The notes under the pieces: model-generated
Seen by the model: only the letters and a program-made list of their open reading frames with translations
The model's database searches: none
What the model was told of the DNA's origin: nothing
NCBI GenBank assembly: GCA_950106755.1
Contig: OX467083.1
Coordinates: 21,199,029-21,263,028, forward strand
Origin: Climacium dendroides
Lineage: Eukaryota; Streptophyta; Bryopsida; Hypnales; Climaciaceae
Reading direction: 5' to 3'
Length of the DNA stretch: 64,000 bases
Program-made: the position numbers and the translations under genes
Part shown: positions 33,836 to 45,551 of the stretch, piece by piece
Layout of the letters: each line of letters starts with the position of its first letter
How positions within the stretch are numbered: the first letter of the stretch is position 1

Positions 33836-36800
33836 ACTCGGCAACGGCCGCCGCGGCCAATGCGCCCCTCGCAAGCCTCCAAGTCGAGCCATCCATCAGG
33901 GTACTCATCAGCATAAGTCTCCACGGTCTCGGTCACCCTCGCGCGCTTCATGTGACGCAAGTACCGGCAATGCAGACCCGCGGGATGCGCATCTCGGAGC
34001 AGCGTTTCAGCAACGAGCCCGTCCATGGCGACATCAGTGTTCCCATTTACAGTGGCCTCGATCTGCTTGACACGGCGCCGGGCTAATCTTACTCGAAACA
34101 CGGACAGACTGAACGTGGACGGCCCGCTGCCCATGAACGACACCGAGCGAGAGCAGAGCTCCTGTTCCACGAGCGCAACCTGTGCGCCGTTGAGGTTCCT
34201 GGCGGGCAACTAACATTTGTAAGCAACGGTCTGGGCAAAATAATAAGCCCTTCCTGTCTTAAAATATATTCATCATAGACTTAAATATGGTTTCAGTAAG
34301 ACTCACAGAACTGAAACTGATAACAAGAGAAAAACAAAAAAATCAGAATACATACTACGAAATCAGAATTTACTGATTTATAAATGTCTATGAAATATAA
34401 TAAATAGTGTTCAGCAAGCGTCTTATTATTCTATGGTATAAGGTTGAAACCATCTTGGGATCCCTACAAGAAAAATTGTTCTTGTTAATGCATAATTTTT
34501 AAGGTCTAAGATGATTTTGAAGCTGAAAGACTTCATATTAGATATCGATCGTTGGATTAATCTTTTTGAACTCCACCATCCCTTTTTTAATGAAGAAAAT
34601 ATACTCATAATACCAAAAACATAAGTCGTTACACTGAATAATTGGCTGGTTTCCCACCTGATGTTGATGTCTTTTCCCAGAGTTTTCAGAGGGTCGAAAT
34701 ACTGGCCATTTGTGAAGTTGGGCAAGTCCGGCACCTTCCATAGCCCAACAACGATGAGTCTGTGCTTCCGCAGAGACTCGACGACTTCTCTTACGAGCGC
34801 GACGCTTGCGGCCCCACGTAACCAGCCGTCTGTTGCGAGGTAGATCGCAGTGACGTTGTGGTTCAGTGCTCGTTCGCGAATTGTGGCCAGGATGTCGTTC
34901 TTGTCGAGAGTGACTCCACGGAATCTGCTTTTATTCTCGCAGCGCGTCTTGTTGACCTTGTTCCACTCTTGAGCGTCAGGGTGTAAGCCTGAATCGATTA
35001 CAGAGCCGTCGTCGCAACGTACGAAACAGAGTCCCAAGTGGTGCCCCCGACATTCTGACTCTTCGAACCTCCAGTGCACTGTAGAATTTCAAGTCAGGTG
35101 CGTAGCATTCTTGAGTCAGTTATCAGAAATCATGCGTACGTTTATGTGGAGCTACAAGGAAGATGGCAGAGTAGTAGCGAGGATAAGGGAAAAAAAATGT
35201 CTTTCAGATTTTCAGGAATGGAAGCTGAAGAAAGTTGGGATGAACTCGTGAGCAGCCTAATCACCACATTCGTTAATAGACACCTTGAGGATCATTATGA
35301 AGTGACGGTTAACGTCATGATTAAGACGACGACGAACGAGAATTCTAAACAATCCTTGCTCAAGCAAGGTAAGACGAACCACAATCAAATCAATGCGGCG
35401 TTGTGCCATTACCGATGTAGCGGCTTTCAGACCTAGGAATGAACATTTGAAAGAGAAAATGTTGGATTTACAATTGATCATCCACTAAATACATCAACAT
35501 GGGAAGTGGCACTAACTTAGTTGTTGAACAGGGATCAACAAGAAAATGAGTTACCCGTAGTCACTGAAGAGAACATGAACAACATGAGAGATCCATGATG
35601 CACAACTTATGTTCAATTCAATATGGTGTCACTAACCAAAAGTAGGATCTGAGATGAAAAACAAATTTAGCGTGTTGAACACTCAGACCGTCTCTCATGC
35701 TGTCAAGTGAAAATCTCCAGTTAGTATTGAAAGCTTGACTTGTGGAACGCATCTCGTTCTGGACACAAAGTCTTGAAACCTACCTAATCTAATGGCTGGA
35801 GAAAATTAAGGAAAGGGAACCCAAACCCTCAATTGGAGGTTTAGGGTTTATTACCTGCCAAGTACCGAGTGCCGTTTCCGAGAGCATACTCCTGAAGCGC
35901 ATCGGCGAGTTTGTTAATATGAGCTGCAGGTCGAATGAAAGCCGAGATAGCCAAGAATGCGCCTCTCCATCTCAGCCCCGGAAACAAGCCCAACATACCA
36001 ACACACCGAGCACTGCGGCTGCCAAGCGAGGTGACAATATCCTCGGGAGCTGTCCACTTCACGTAATCCCAATTCAGATTCAACGCTTCCTGCATCTCGT
36101 CAAGGTAAGGAACGTCCAACCAATTCACATAAGAAGGTCATTCCTGTTACCATTCCATTACTTTCATACTTGCAATTCACTCCTGTGGTAGAAATGTCAT
36201 CTCAGAGGTGTTCTAGAAAATAACTGCATTACAAATCGCAGCGTTTATAAATCATATTTTGTTAGGTTTGTTATCCATAACGTTCTCTTGTCATTGCACT
36301 TTGTGGCTGGAAAAAGGGGAGGAGGGTTAAGAGTCATAACCCCATTCTCCAGCACTTCTGTAGAGAGCTTTAGATCTCCAAGATTAGACGATCCCAACGT
36401 AGTTTCTTGTCAGCATGCATTTCCACAGGAGAAATCCAAACTGCCCATCTATGGAATTCTAGAAGAATTCCATAGTCAATGTCCAGTGATGTTCGAATGC
36501 GAGACACTAGGATACACTACGAACATTAGTCCAATTTCCATATTGAATTTCTCCTGTGTTTACTAGAAATCACCCACCCAAAATTTATCCTATAAATCTT
36601 GGTTGTGTTACAAGTAGTAGGGTTGACAAATGAGATCCCTTTGTGAATCTCCATGCTTGCAGTTCACTGTTAGCAAATCCACTCCAGAGGGATTCCAGTA
36701 AACCTATCCACGATACAATTGGCAGGGTTGGTACAGCAGCTAGATTACCAAGGTCGGAGTGTAGTTTGAAAGATTCCAGAGGTTTATGCCCAATAACCGA

Positions 36801-38412
36801 CTTCCTTGTCCGGATATCTAGTACTACACAATCTTCATGCTTGCATTACACTAGAAAAAATCCACCCAAAATTTTTCCTAGAAATCTTAGTCGTGTTACA
36901 ATTAGCAGGGTTGACAAATGAATTCGGGTGTCAATCCCATGCTTTCAATTCACCAGTATCCAATCCTGAGGTATTCCAGTAACCCTATCAACAATCTTCA
37001 ATTAACAGGATCATTCAAGAAGCAAGATTTCCAATTGTGAGAGTTGCGAAAGAGGCTGTCTCACATTGTTGCGAGGGTACTTCTTCCATTTGGAGTCCAT
37101 CTGCGGCTCCCGAGAAGTCTTGAGCATCCACTTGTCGTCCAAGGTGCGGTGGCATACTCGCAAGCACCGCTGCAACGACGCCACTCGCGTGAACTTGGAG
37201 AGCGACGCCACGTCGTAGCGATCCTCCCACGCCAGCCCTGAAGTCACTCGCCCCGTGTGTCTGGAGGGCCCTGGGAAGAACGAACTCAGACAGAGAGTCC
37301 GGTTGAGGGAGCGCGCCATCACGGCTGCTGACAGGTACTCCATGAACTGGTTGCCTGCTCCCACTTGCCTACTCAACAAAGGCACCAAGAATTTCTCCTC
37401 GACACTACTCCTGGCCTCCTGATAACATTCCACAACGCATGCGTTAGTCCATAACATTCTTCAACCAGTTGCAAGACCATCCTATTCTTTTGGAAGAAAT
37501 TATGTGCAGGCTTGTGCGGAGATGTTAGATTGATGGGGAGAATAGTGAAAGATTTTGGAAGAAGCAAGTGAAGGGCATTTTCTGTTAAAATGGCAAAGTC
37601 TAGTAACCCACTCGCATTTTTCAACCACTCTTCCTTCACTGAGAGTCTCACCAACCTCAAGGGATATTAGAAAACGCATGACTGGAAACTAACTAATCTT
37701 CAAGCTGCTGCCAAAAATGGAGGCTCATCTACCCCTCTTCACAAAATTGAAAGAAAATGAAATTCCAGCTCTTCGCCCCCTCCCATTCTAGCACATTGAA
37801 CACCAATTTTCTACCAAAAGTACTCTAAATGCCACTCGTGCAAAAAACACCACAAGCTGCCATGTCCCAAAACAATTCCTGCTAAGCACTCGCACAACAA
37901 AATCAAAACCTCCCTACCAAGACTCGAGGTTAAGAACTTACAGACACAAGCACGGCGGGTGATACAGCCGGGGCTTCAGAAGGCGCAGCACTAGAATGAC
38001 TCTTAGTGGTGAAATTCTCTCCTTCCAAAACAGGGTCATTGCCACGATCAGACGAACTTGTAGGTGGCCAAGACGACCCCTCAGAAATTTCAAAATGTGT
38101 TAAATTCTCATTTTCCGGTACATCTTGAGGGCTAGGGGTAACAGCAGGAGACAGAAAGGTTTGCAAAGGGGGCGGGGAGCTCAAAGTTTCTGCAGTGAGA
38201 TGGTTAGGAAGGCTTCTTGTTGTGGGACTTTCGACGCTCGTGCCGGCGACGTGCATGAGCAAGGTATTGAAGTTGTCGCTCCAAGTGCGGCTCTCGGGCA
38301 ACATATGGAAGCTGACGGTGGAGAGGATGATCACCAGGACAAAGACTGGGATCGCTGCCGAGTAGGAGAGAGGCAGGCGATCGCTGAGCCGCCACTTGAA
38401 GAGCTTGGCCAT
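33820..38412 (-). CDS. O-fucosyltransferase-like type II membrane protein
   Basis: A plant GDP-fucose protein O-fucosyltransferase family member (PF10250-like), expected in the Golgi. The proposed exons are 38412-37942, 37418-37065, 36089-35855, 35078-34658 and 34198-33820, in phase and giving 619 aa. The start MAKLFKWR precedes a single membrane span (SYSAAIPVFVLVIILSTV), then a Ser/Pro/Thr-rich stem and a lumenal domain. That domain contains QVGAGNQFMEYLSAAVMARS, NRTLCLSSFFPGP, RYLAVHWRFEE (the family H-x-R-F-E motif), AIYLATDGWLRG and VEQELCSRSVSFMGSGPSTF near the C terminus. An in-frame ATG at 38490 is an alternative start. The exon 2-3 junction across a repeat-filled intron is the least certain part, since a small exon may be missing. 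The last 60 or so residues are Arg-rich and poorly conserved. Confidence 0.75.
36449..36475. repeat. Perfect 12-base palindrome in an intron
   Basis: CTATGGAATTCT and its exact inverse AGAATTCCATAG are separated by AGA. A wider inverted pair, CCACAGGAGAAAT near 36423 and ATTTCTCCTGTG near 36547, brackets it. Together these look like the core of a small foldback element inside intron 2 of the O-fucosyltransferase gene. Confidence 0.7.
36565..37015. repeat. Direct repeat within O-fucosyltransferase intron 2
   Basis: About 165 bases at 36565-36735 recur at 36848-37015, sharing CCACCCAAAATTT, AAATCTTAGTCGTGTTACAA or its variant, GCAGGGTTGACAAATGA and GATTCCAGTAA blocks. A third, weaker match lies near 36155-36210 (TTGCAATTCACTCC). 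This explains why the intron is larger than the others. Confidence 0.65.
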
Positions 38413-38509
38413 TTCTGGGGATGCCTGTGTGCACATAGATGCAACAAGTTTGAGGATGCATTGGAGCTTCGGAGTGGTGGACTGATTCAAGAGTGATTAC
38501 TTGCTAACG

Positions 38510-39535
38510 AAACAGTCTACTTGATTGTTGGAGCAGGAAACATGATCCCTCTCTAGACTGCAAAATTGATCCTTGCCCAAACTTGAGAGTTTAGGGTCTA
38601 CGGTTTGCAAATTGGCCCATTCATCTTGAAAATTTTGCGCTGAGGGGACTGTGTATTCGAATTCTATGCAGTGGATCCAGGAGAGACCGCTTGCAATTCT
38701 TCTCAAGAAGCAATCAAATCGATTGCTGGAGCAGATAACTTTCCATCGTAGACTGCAAATTTGTTCCTATTCAAGACGTGGTCAAACTTGAGGGACACTC
38801 TGAGTTGAGAGGACTGCAGATGTATTCCAATTCTATGGAGCGGATTCAAGAGGGATCGCTTGCAATACTTCTCAAGAAACAATCGAAGCGATTGCTGGAG
38901 CAGGAAATATTCTTCATTAGACTGCAATTTGTTCCTATTTGAGACGTGCCCAAGAGTTAACTTTTGCCTAATTATCTTGAAAACTTTGTGCTCCAAGGAC
39001 TGTGGATACAAATCCTATGCAATGGATTCAGAGAGACCCTTTTCACTTCTTCTCAAGAAACAATCAGTCAATTCGATTGTCGGAGAAGGAAACTTTCCTC
39101 GTTTATTCCTATTCAAGGCTAGCCCCAATTATCTAAAAAAACTTTGTGTTGAGAGGACTGTGGATTCAAATTTTATGAAGCGGATTAAAGAGAGACCATT
39201 TGCGAATTTTCTCAAGACCGATTGCTGGAGCAGGAAACATTCCACATCGAGGTGCAAATTTATGGCTTGCCCTAAGGGTAAACTTGCCCAATTATCATGA
39301 AAACTCTGAGCCAAGGACTGCGGATTCAAATTCAATGGCTCAGCGGATTGAAGAGCGACCACTTACAATTCATCTCAAGACACGATCGACTGCTGGAGCA
39401 AGAACCATTCAACATCAGGCAGAAAATATATACCTAATTAAAACCTGCCGAAAGTAAGGTTTAAATTTGCCCAAAATTATCATAAACTTCGATCTCTTCT
39501 AAGAGAACTGCGGATTCAAATTGCATGGAGCAGGG
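38510..39535. repeat. Six-copy tandem array upstream of the O-fucosyltransferase gene
   Basis: Units of about 145-200 bases begin near 38510, 38715, 38890, 39069, 39221 and 39386. The most constant parts are CGATTGCTGGAGCAGGAAAC, a TAGACTGCAAATTTG block, AGGACTGCGGATTCAAATTC and TTCTCAAGA. Copies differ by substitutions and indels. The array lies immediately upstream of the gene's start, in its promoter or 5' leader, and encodes nothing convincing. Confidence 0.8.
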
Positions 39536-42209
39536 GAAGCTACAATTACAGTCTAAGGTCGTGTTCTAATTTGCTTACCTACTCGCAATCCACGCCTGCT
39601 CCCTAGCAAGCAGCCTCCGAAATTGCTTTAGACTTCCTCAGGATCATGTGCACGCCGGGTAAATGATCACATGAAGAATTGCAGCTTCGACGGACGACAT
39701 CAAAGAGTTCAGGTCCGACTTCGAAGAAGCTAGAGATCGTGACACACAAAAGGTTCCGGTAATGTTCATGCTTGACAACAGAAACTGCATGCTCATCAAG
39801 CCCACGGCAGTCAATTTCTTGAGCTTCAACTGAAATTGCAAGCTAAGGCCAAGGACAAACAAAACTAGAACATCTGAGCCTGATCGACATGTAATAGTTG
39901 TCAGACTAGTATCACTTGATCCTCCAGCCAGAGGCTGATTCTTGCAGAATCGCCAGACAAGAAAACTTAGTTTTTTTCTCGATCTCTGTCTGTCAACTGC
40001 TGGTTTTCAGCCTCAACAACTCAGATGGTGAGAGGGCACCAGAATTGAAGCTTTGTAGAGATGGACAGAGCTGTAACAAGCAAAAGTACCCTGGATCCTT
40101 CCTCGTCTAGCAGAGTCAGAGAGGTTACTAAACTTATGCTTTACTCCTTTCCGTCAACTCGGAAGTCGGAACTCTCGTTCTGCTTTGCATGCCGGCAACC
40201 AGCTAGGGAGCATTACTAGTCGTAATTACCTGGAATCTAGGAACCTACACCACAATGGTTATTTAGTATGGTCTAAACTATTTATCACAAGGACAACATT
40301 GGTGGTTGAGGTGGTAGTTGTGGTGCAGTATTTGTGGTGTGCAAGGTTGGGGTTGTTAGATTACCTTACTAATTTTACCCATATTAAATAACCATTTTGG
40401 TGTAGTATTTTGGTATAATATACTCAGCCCTCTCTAATCATATACTCCCTTTGTCCTTCTAAAAACCTTTTTTATGAGGGATTAATTGTATTTTTAGTCT
40501 TTGTGTTATTGATATATGTATTCAAGAATCAATGACACAAAGAACTGATCCGTGACAAGGTGTTTTTTTTCATTTTTGATGAAGTGCTAAGGTGATGATA
40601 TAAATGGTGCAACAATGCTCCAAATTTCAGCATTCATCCACATATTAGATAGAAAATATCACATTCATACATATCACATATCTCTAATTCTATTTTCATC
40701 CACAATTTGATGATTTCATCTCCAAAAAAATTTAATTTGAAGTTTTCTAATGAAAAACTTCACAATTTTTTTCCATTTTTCAAACAAATTATTTTTCCTT
40801 GGTGCAATTCTAGCACTAGAAGGCCAAAAAAAAGTCCTGCATCCGTTTCTTCCACTAGTTAAGCATAAATGCTTTCAATCTAACCTCTAAAGCTGACTAT
40901 ACAATAAGGAAAAATAGCCCATTGTAGTCATAATTTGGAGTTTGACCTCACACTATTGTTGAAAATTTTCAATTTTTTTCCCACTTAAAGACAAGTGTGA
41001 GAAACAGCAAGTGCAATTGAAATTATATTGTTTCAACAAAGTATGAATTTGCTAGGAATTTTTGAAGTGTTCAATGCATCATGGCCCAAAAGAGTTGTAG
41101 ACTACTCCACAACCAACAAAATCTCAATCCATAATGTTCATCTTACTACTTAATGTAGTCACAATATTTTTTAACATAGAAGGTCTAAACACTCAATTCT
41201 TACAATGAATTTCACACTAAAAATTTGGAAGTTTCTAATGACATCACTATTTACTCCATTATTGTCATGTAAGATATTGATTGTGGCTCAAATCTCACAT
41301 ATTGAAAAAACCCACAATGGGGGCATTTCTAGGTAACTACTATGGGTCATTTGACTGCAATGGGCTATTTTATCTTACTATTATAGTGAAAGAGAGACTT
41401 GTGACTATATTCATAGTTGAACGTTCAACAAGGTAGCTAACTTATTACGTTCCAAACCACCACTTTTTTTTCTTTTTTTTTTCTTTTGAAATACAAGGAC
41501 AATTTCCATTGAAAGGAGAAATAGTCCATATAGCCAAGGAATGCAATCCCTAGCAAAAGTCATGTTTTTTGAAGCAAGTTTTTACGCATATTCACTTTTT
41601 TATCCTATAGACAACATTGTGGACATTTTCTAATAGATGAATGATTCCTATTATATTTAATTGCTTGAAGGATGCACTCCCTCTTTTTTTGAGGTTAGCA
41701 TGCGAACAAAACTTTGAACCTTCTATTTACTTTTTGAATTTTAAATAAAATTAAATGAAAAAATATGAATAGATTTTTCTACTTTGAAAGTTTATGTTTT
41801 GAATTATTGATATTTTTATTTGTTAATAATAATTAGTTACAAATTTTTGAAGTAAGAAGATACACTGTAGAACTAAAAAATAACTTTCACATCCCTATAT
41901 TATATAAGAAGAAAATTCTAAAAAATGAACAAAAAATTCCTAAAAATAACTCTCTATTGAAAGCTCATTTTGAATTGAATAATGATGCAATGGTCATCTA
42001 AATGTGTTCTCTAAATATATTTGAGTTAAAAAAAACATGCCATTTTAGTGCATTTTTAACCTCTTCTAGAAATCACTCCATATTTTACTTGAGTTTAAAA
42101 TTTTGGGAGTAGAATCCTATTGTTAGTAGTAAACAATGTTCAAAATTTGAAGTTAAAATTATAGTTTATTAGAAACCACTGGTTCACACATAGTTTGTTG
42201 TAATAGAAC
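39536..42209. other. AT-rich DNA without a gene
   Basis: The stretch up to about 40200 has genic composition and may hold distal promoter sequence of the O-fucosyltransferase gene. Beyond that it is AT-rich with homopolymer runs and only chance frames. No terminal repeats were recognised. Confidence 0.5.
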
Positions 42210-43569
42210 CATTAGAAGACATTTGAGGCCTCTATAGGGCCACAAGTTATCATGGTAGGGAACTCCCCATAGTGCACTGCAGCAGTGACAGTGCAGCAAG
42301 CTGATGTGGTTGAGACCCTACCACATCATTTTTGAATTTTATTTTTTTTAAATTCAAATTTTTTTGGCATTCTAAGTATTAAATTTTTTTTCCTTTTTTT
42401 CTTTTTTTCTAGCTTTCATCTCTAAATACTAGTATTTGGATGATGTTTACAATATTGACTTAAGTTTTTTCTTAAGGTTGGAATGAAAAGAACATGATTT
42501 GAGGTATAGTTATGAGAAGCTGTACTTACTCTCCATATATATTCTTTTGAAATAAAGGATAAATACAAACTAGCTTTGAGGCTTACACATATGTGTATTA
42601 CAGATTTTGAACCAACTTATATGGTTTAAATCTCCTAATAGCTATCAGCCTTGACACCTGGCTTATGGCAAGCATCACTAAGGAGTGTTTTCAATGAAAA
42701 TATGGTCATTTAAACACCATTATGCAGTTTAACTAAACTATAATGGAAGGCAAATCAACATATTTAAAAATGGCAGCATTTCTAATGAGCTCTTGAAAAT
42801 ATGTTGTACACCCAATTACAAGGAAGATTGTATACTGATTCACCTTTGCTTCATTTATTTTATGACCAACTAACCGAAAGTGTGCTTTTGGAGTTACATG
42901 TTGTTTTTGTTCTATTTTTCCTTGCGAGAACTATAACACGTTGTTAGTAAGTTGAAGCCACCTCGCATACGGTCACTAACCTCATGATTTGACGTTGGTT
43001 GCCATGGGTGCAGGTAAGGCTTACTACCTTAAGGAACGATTGAATATCGTTACACAACTCTTACCCAAGACACACTTTTGCTTAGAGCTTTGATGTACTT
43101 ATGAATACTTTTATAATATTTTATAATGCCTATCTTCTTATATATATGGCATTATATTTGGATTTGAGTGCATTCTTATTTTTAAAGTGAAATAGTTTTG
43201 TTATATTTACTATGAAAATATAGCTTTTTTGAGTTTTCTTTGAATAAGTAGAAAGCTGTAATTAATTAGGTTGGACAATATGCTATATACAACCTTGTTC
43301 AATTACTATTATGGTCTGATAAAAGCTTACTCTAGCTCAAATAAAATGACCAAAAAAGTAATAAGAAAGGTATTGATCTTTAGGATGTTGTTGATCAGAA
43401 TGGCATATGACAAGAAATTGATTGGAAGATAATCAGGAGTGCCTATTCAAATAGGATGTATAGAAAAGGCTTTTTTTCCCTTGAAAGGTGGCCGTTCCAT
43501 TGCTGCGAGGGGAACAACAAGGGAATAGGACTGAAATGGCTCTATAGAGGCCTGAAATGTCTTCTAATG
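42210..43569. mobile_element. 1.36-kb segment with 33-base inverted termini
   Basis: The left end CATTAGAAGACATTTGAGG, followed by CCTCTATAGGGCCA, is mirrored at 43537-43569 by TGGCTCTATAGAGGCC and TGAAATGTCTTCTAATG, with about two mismatches in 33 bases. No open frame of note lies inside, so a non-autonomous DNA transposon is the best explanation. A target-site duplication was not evident. Confidence 0.6.
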
Positions 43570-45551
43570 TAAGGGCACACCTTGGGTTTAATTGTCAAAA
43601 TCTTTGTTAATTTTTATTAGGAGTTGTAGTATACTACATTCTATATAGATCCATTTCCCAATATATTGGCCACATCATTCAATTTAGGTCATTTTTTTTT
43701 CCTTCTAAAATCATTGAAAGACAAAACTTTACTTGTAGGACAAGCTAGCTAAGAAAACTATTTTTTGAAGTTTAAGCACATTGAACTTGCAATTAATGGA
43801 CATTTTTAATCTAAAATTTGGAAAGGATGTACTTGAATAGGTTGATTAAGATTACTACAATTGGAATTATTAGAGAATAAAAATAGATTAAAATTTTAGC
43901 CTTGCTTGGAATATGAGTATTTTGAAGTAGTTTTGAATTTCAAAACACTGCAATATTTTTTGGGTTAAATCAACACAAGTTGGAATACTCTATTATTTTA
44001 TTGATTTAAAAAAAAGATTGTGTAGTGACCAATTTTATAGGTGATTATACCAAAAATTAGCTAAAAACAATGTCAAAAATTCAAACAAATGTCTAATTAG
44101 AATATAAAGAGAGACAATAATTCAAGTAAAATTGATTAAATATGAAAAACAAGGTGAACCAACATCCCATTGTTACTCTCTCCTTGCAATTCCATAATTA
44201 TTTCAGAGGACCATATAGTCCAAAACAAAAAAATACACCATTCAAATATGAAGGTAGAATTGGAATTTAAATGCTAATAAACTAATTCAACTTATTATTT
44301 GTGAAGCTCAACAACTCCTCTAAAGCTAGGTGACATAATTTTGAATCTTCACTAATAGGATAAATTAGTGTACCTTGCAAAATTGGAAAAATGATCTTTA
44401 GTCCATCCTTTAGGGTAGAACATTCATAAAGCACCCTTCAAGAGCTAATAATTAATTTGGAGAGGTTACACTTCTTGAAATATTTTTCAAAAAAATTCCT
44501 TGAAAGACAAATGGAATTGGCATCTAACCCAAGTCATTTTAGTTCATTTTTTGAAACTTTGTGGAACTAGTTATGAATTTTTAAAGTTAAAATAGAATGA
44601 TCTTTGAAAGCATTCACTTCTTAAAATGTACACTATTTATCTATAGTTGGTGCAATGAGAAAGCAAAATATAATGCAGACTATTCCATTCGAGTACCAAA
44701 ACTCCCATTTTGGACATCTAGAAAAAGTCCCATTTGGACAAGTTGTTTGTATTAGAAAATAGAAATACAAATGAGGGAATTAATTGCTTATTTTAGGGTG
44801 TTGATTGTACAAAATCAAGATAACATGTGTCCAAAATCTATGCCTTAATTACACAATCATCAATTCACCCTTAGTTGCCTCAAATCGATGTACATCAATT
44901 AGTTTTAGCAATAGAAATTAGTAGTTGGTATTGAGGTTATTATTGACTAAATTGGGCGTGTCTTAAGTTCAATGGTGCTAGTATGTGAGCATGAACATGC
45001 AAGCATGTGAGCTTTGAACATATCTCTCTCTCTATAGATATACTACAACCATTGAAAGCGCTTATAATGTAAACACCTATAATATAGGTACCTACATCAT
45101 AGTTGCACTATTATCATAGAATTTTTTTATAATACAGATACCTATAACATAAGTGTATAGTCTTCTAGGCTCATAGGCTCATGCTTTTAGGCTCACATGA
45201 TAGCAACCCTCATCTTAAGTTAGGCATGGGTTGGCAAAAACCCCACAATAGCTATTTTTTTGAATTTATAGAGACATGTTAGGGTCTGAAATGGGATGCC
45301 CAAGGCAACACCCTTCTATAAATTTAAAAAAAGTCTTATGAAGTCCACAAATTATTTTTTCATTGTGATGCTGTTTCTTATTACTTCTCTACCATTGAAA
45401 TTTATTCCCACATTTTTATTATAGGAATATCATAATCCACTAGTCAATCTGCCCATAATGAGTAGTTTACCTTACCTCTTTAGAGCCCAAGCGCTTTGTG
45501 GACTGTGAAGCAAATCAATGGAGGACATTCCTCTTTATTAGAAGATCAGCA
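43570..45551. other. AT-rich DNA upstream of the FKBP gene
   Basis: Nothing coding is recognised. TATA- and CATA-rich segments near 45060-45160 are simple-sequence-like. The composition rises from about 45480, where the FKBP transcript may begin. Confidence 0.45.

Noticed and set aside
35074..35436. 120-codon plus-strand frame inside intron 3 of the O-fucosyltransferase gene
   Set aside because: It begins at a GTG over the splice acceptor of exon 4, has no ATG near its start and no recognisable domain.
36325..36335. GGGTTAAG string as another TTAA element end
   Set aside because: There is no extended terminus and no matching partner within 1 kb; probably chance.
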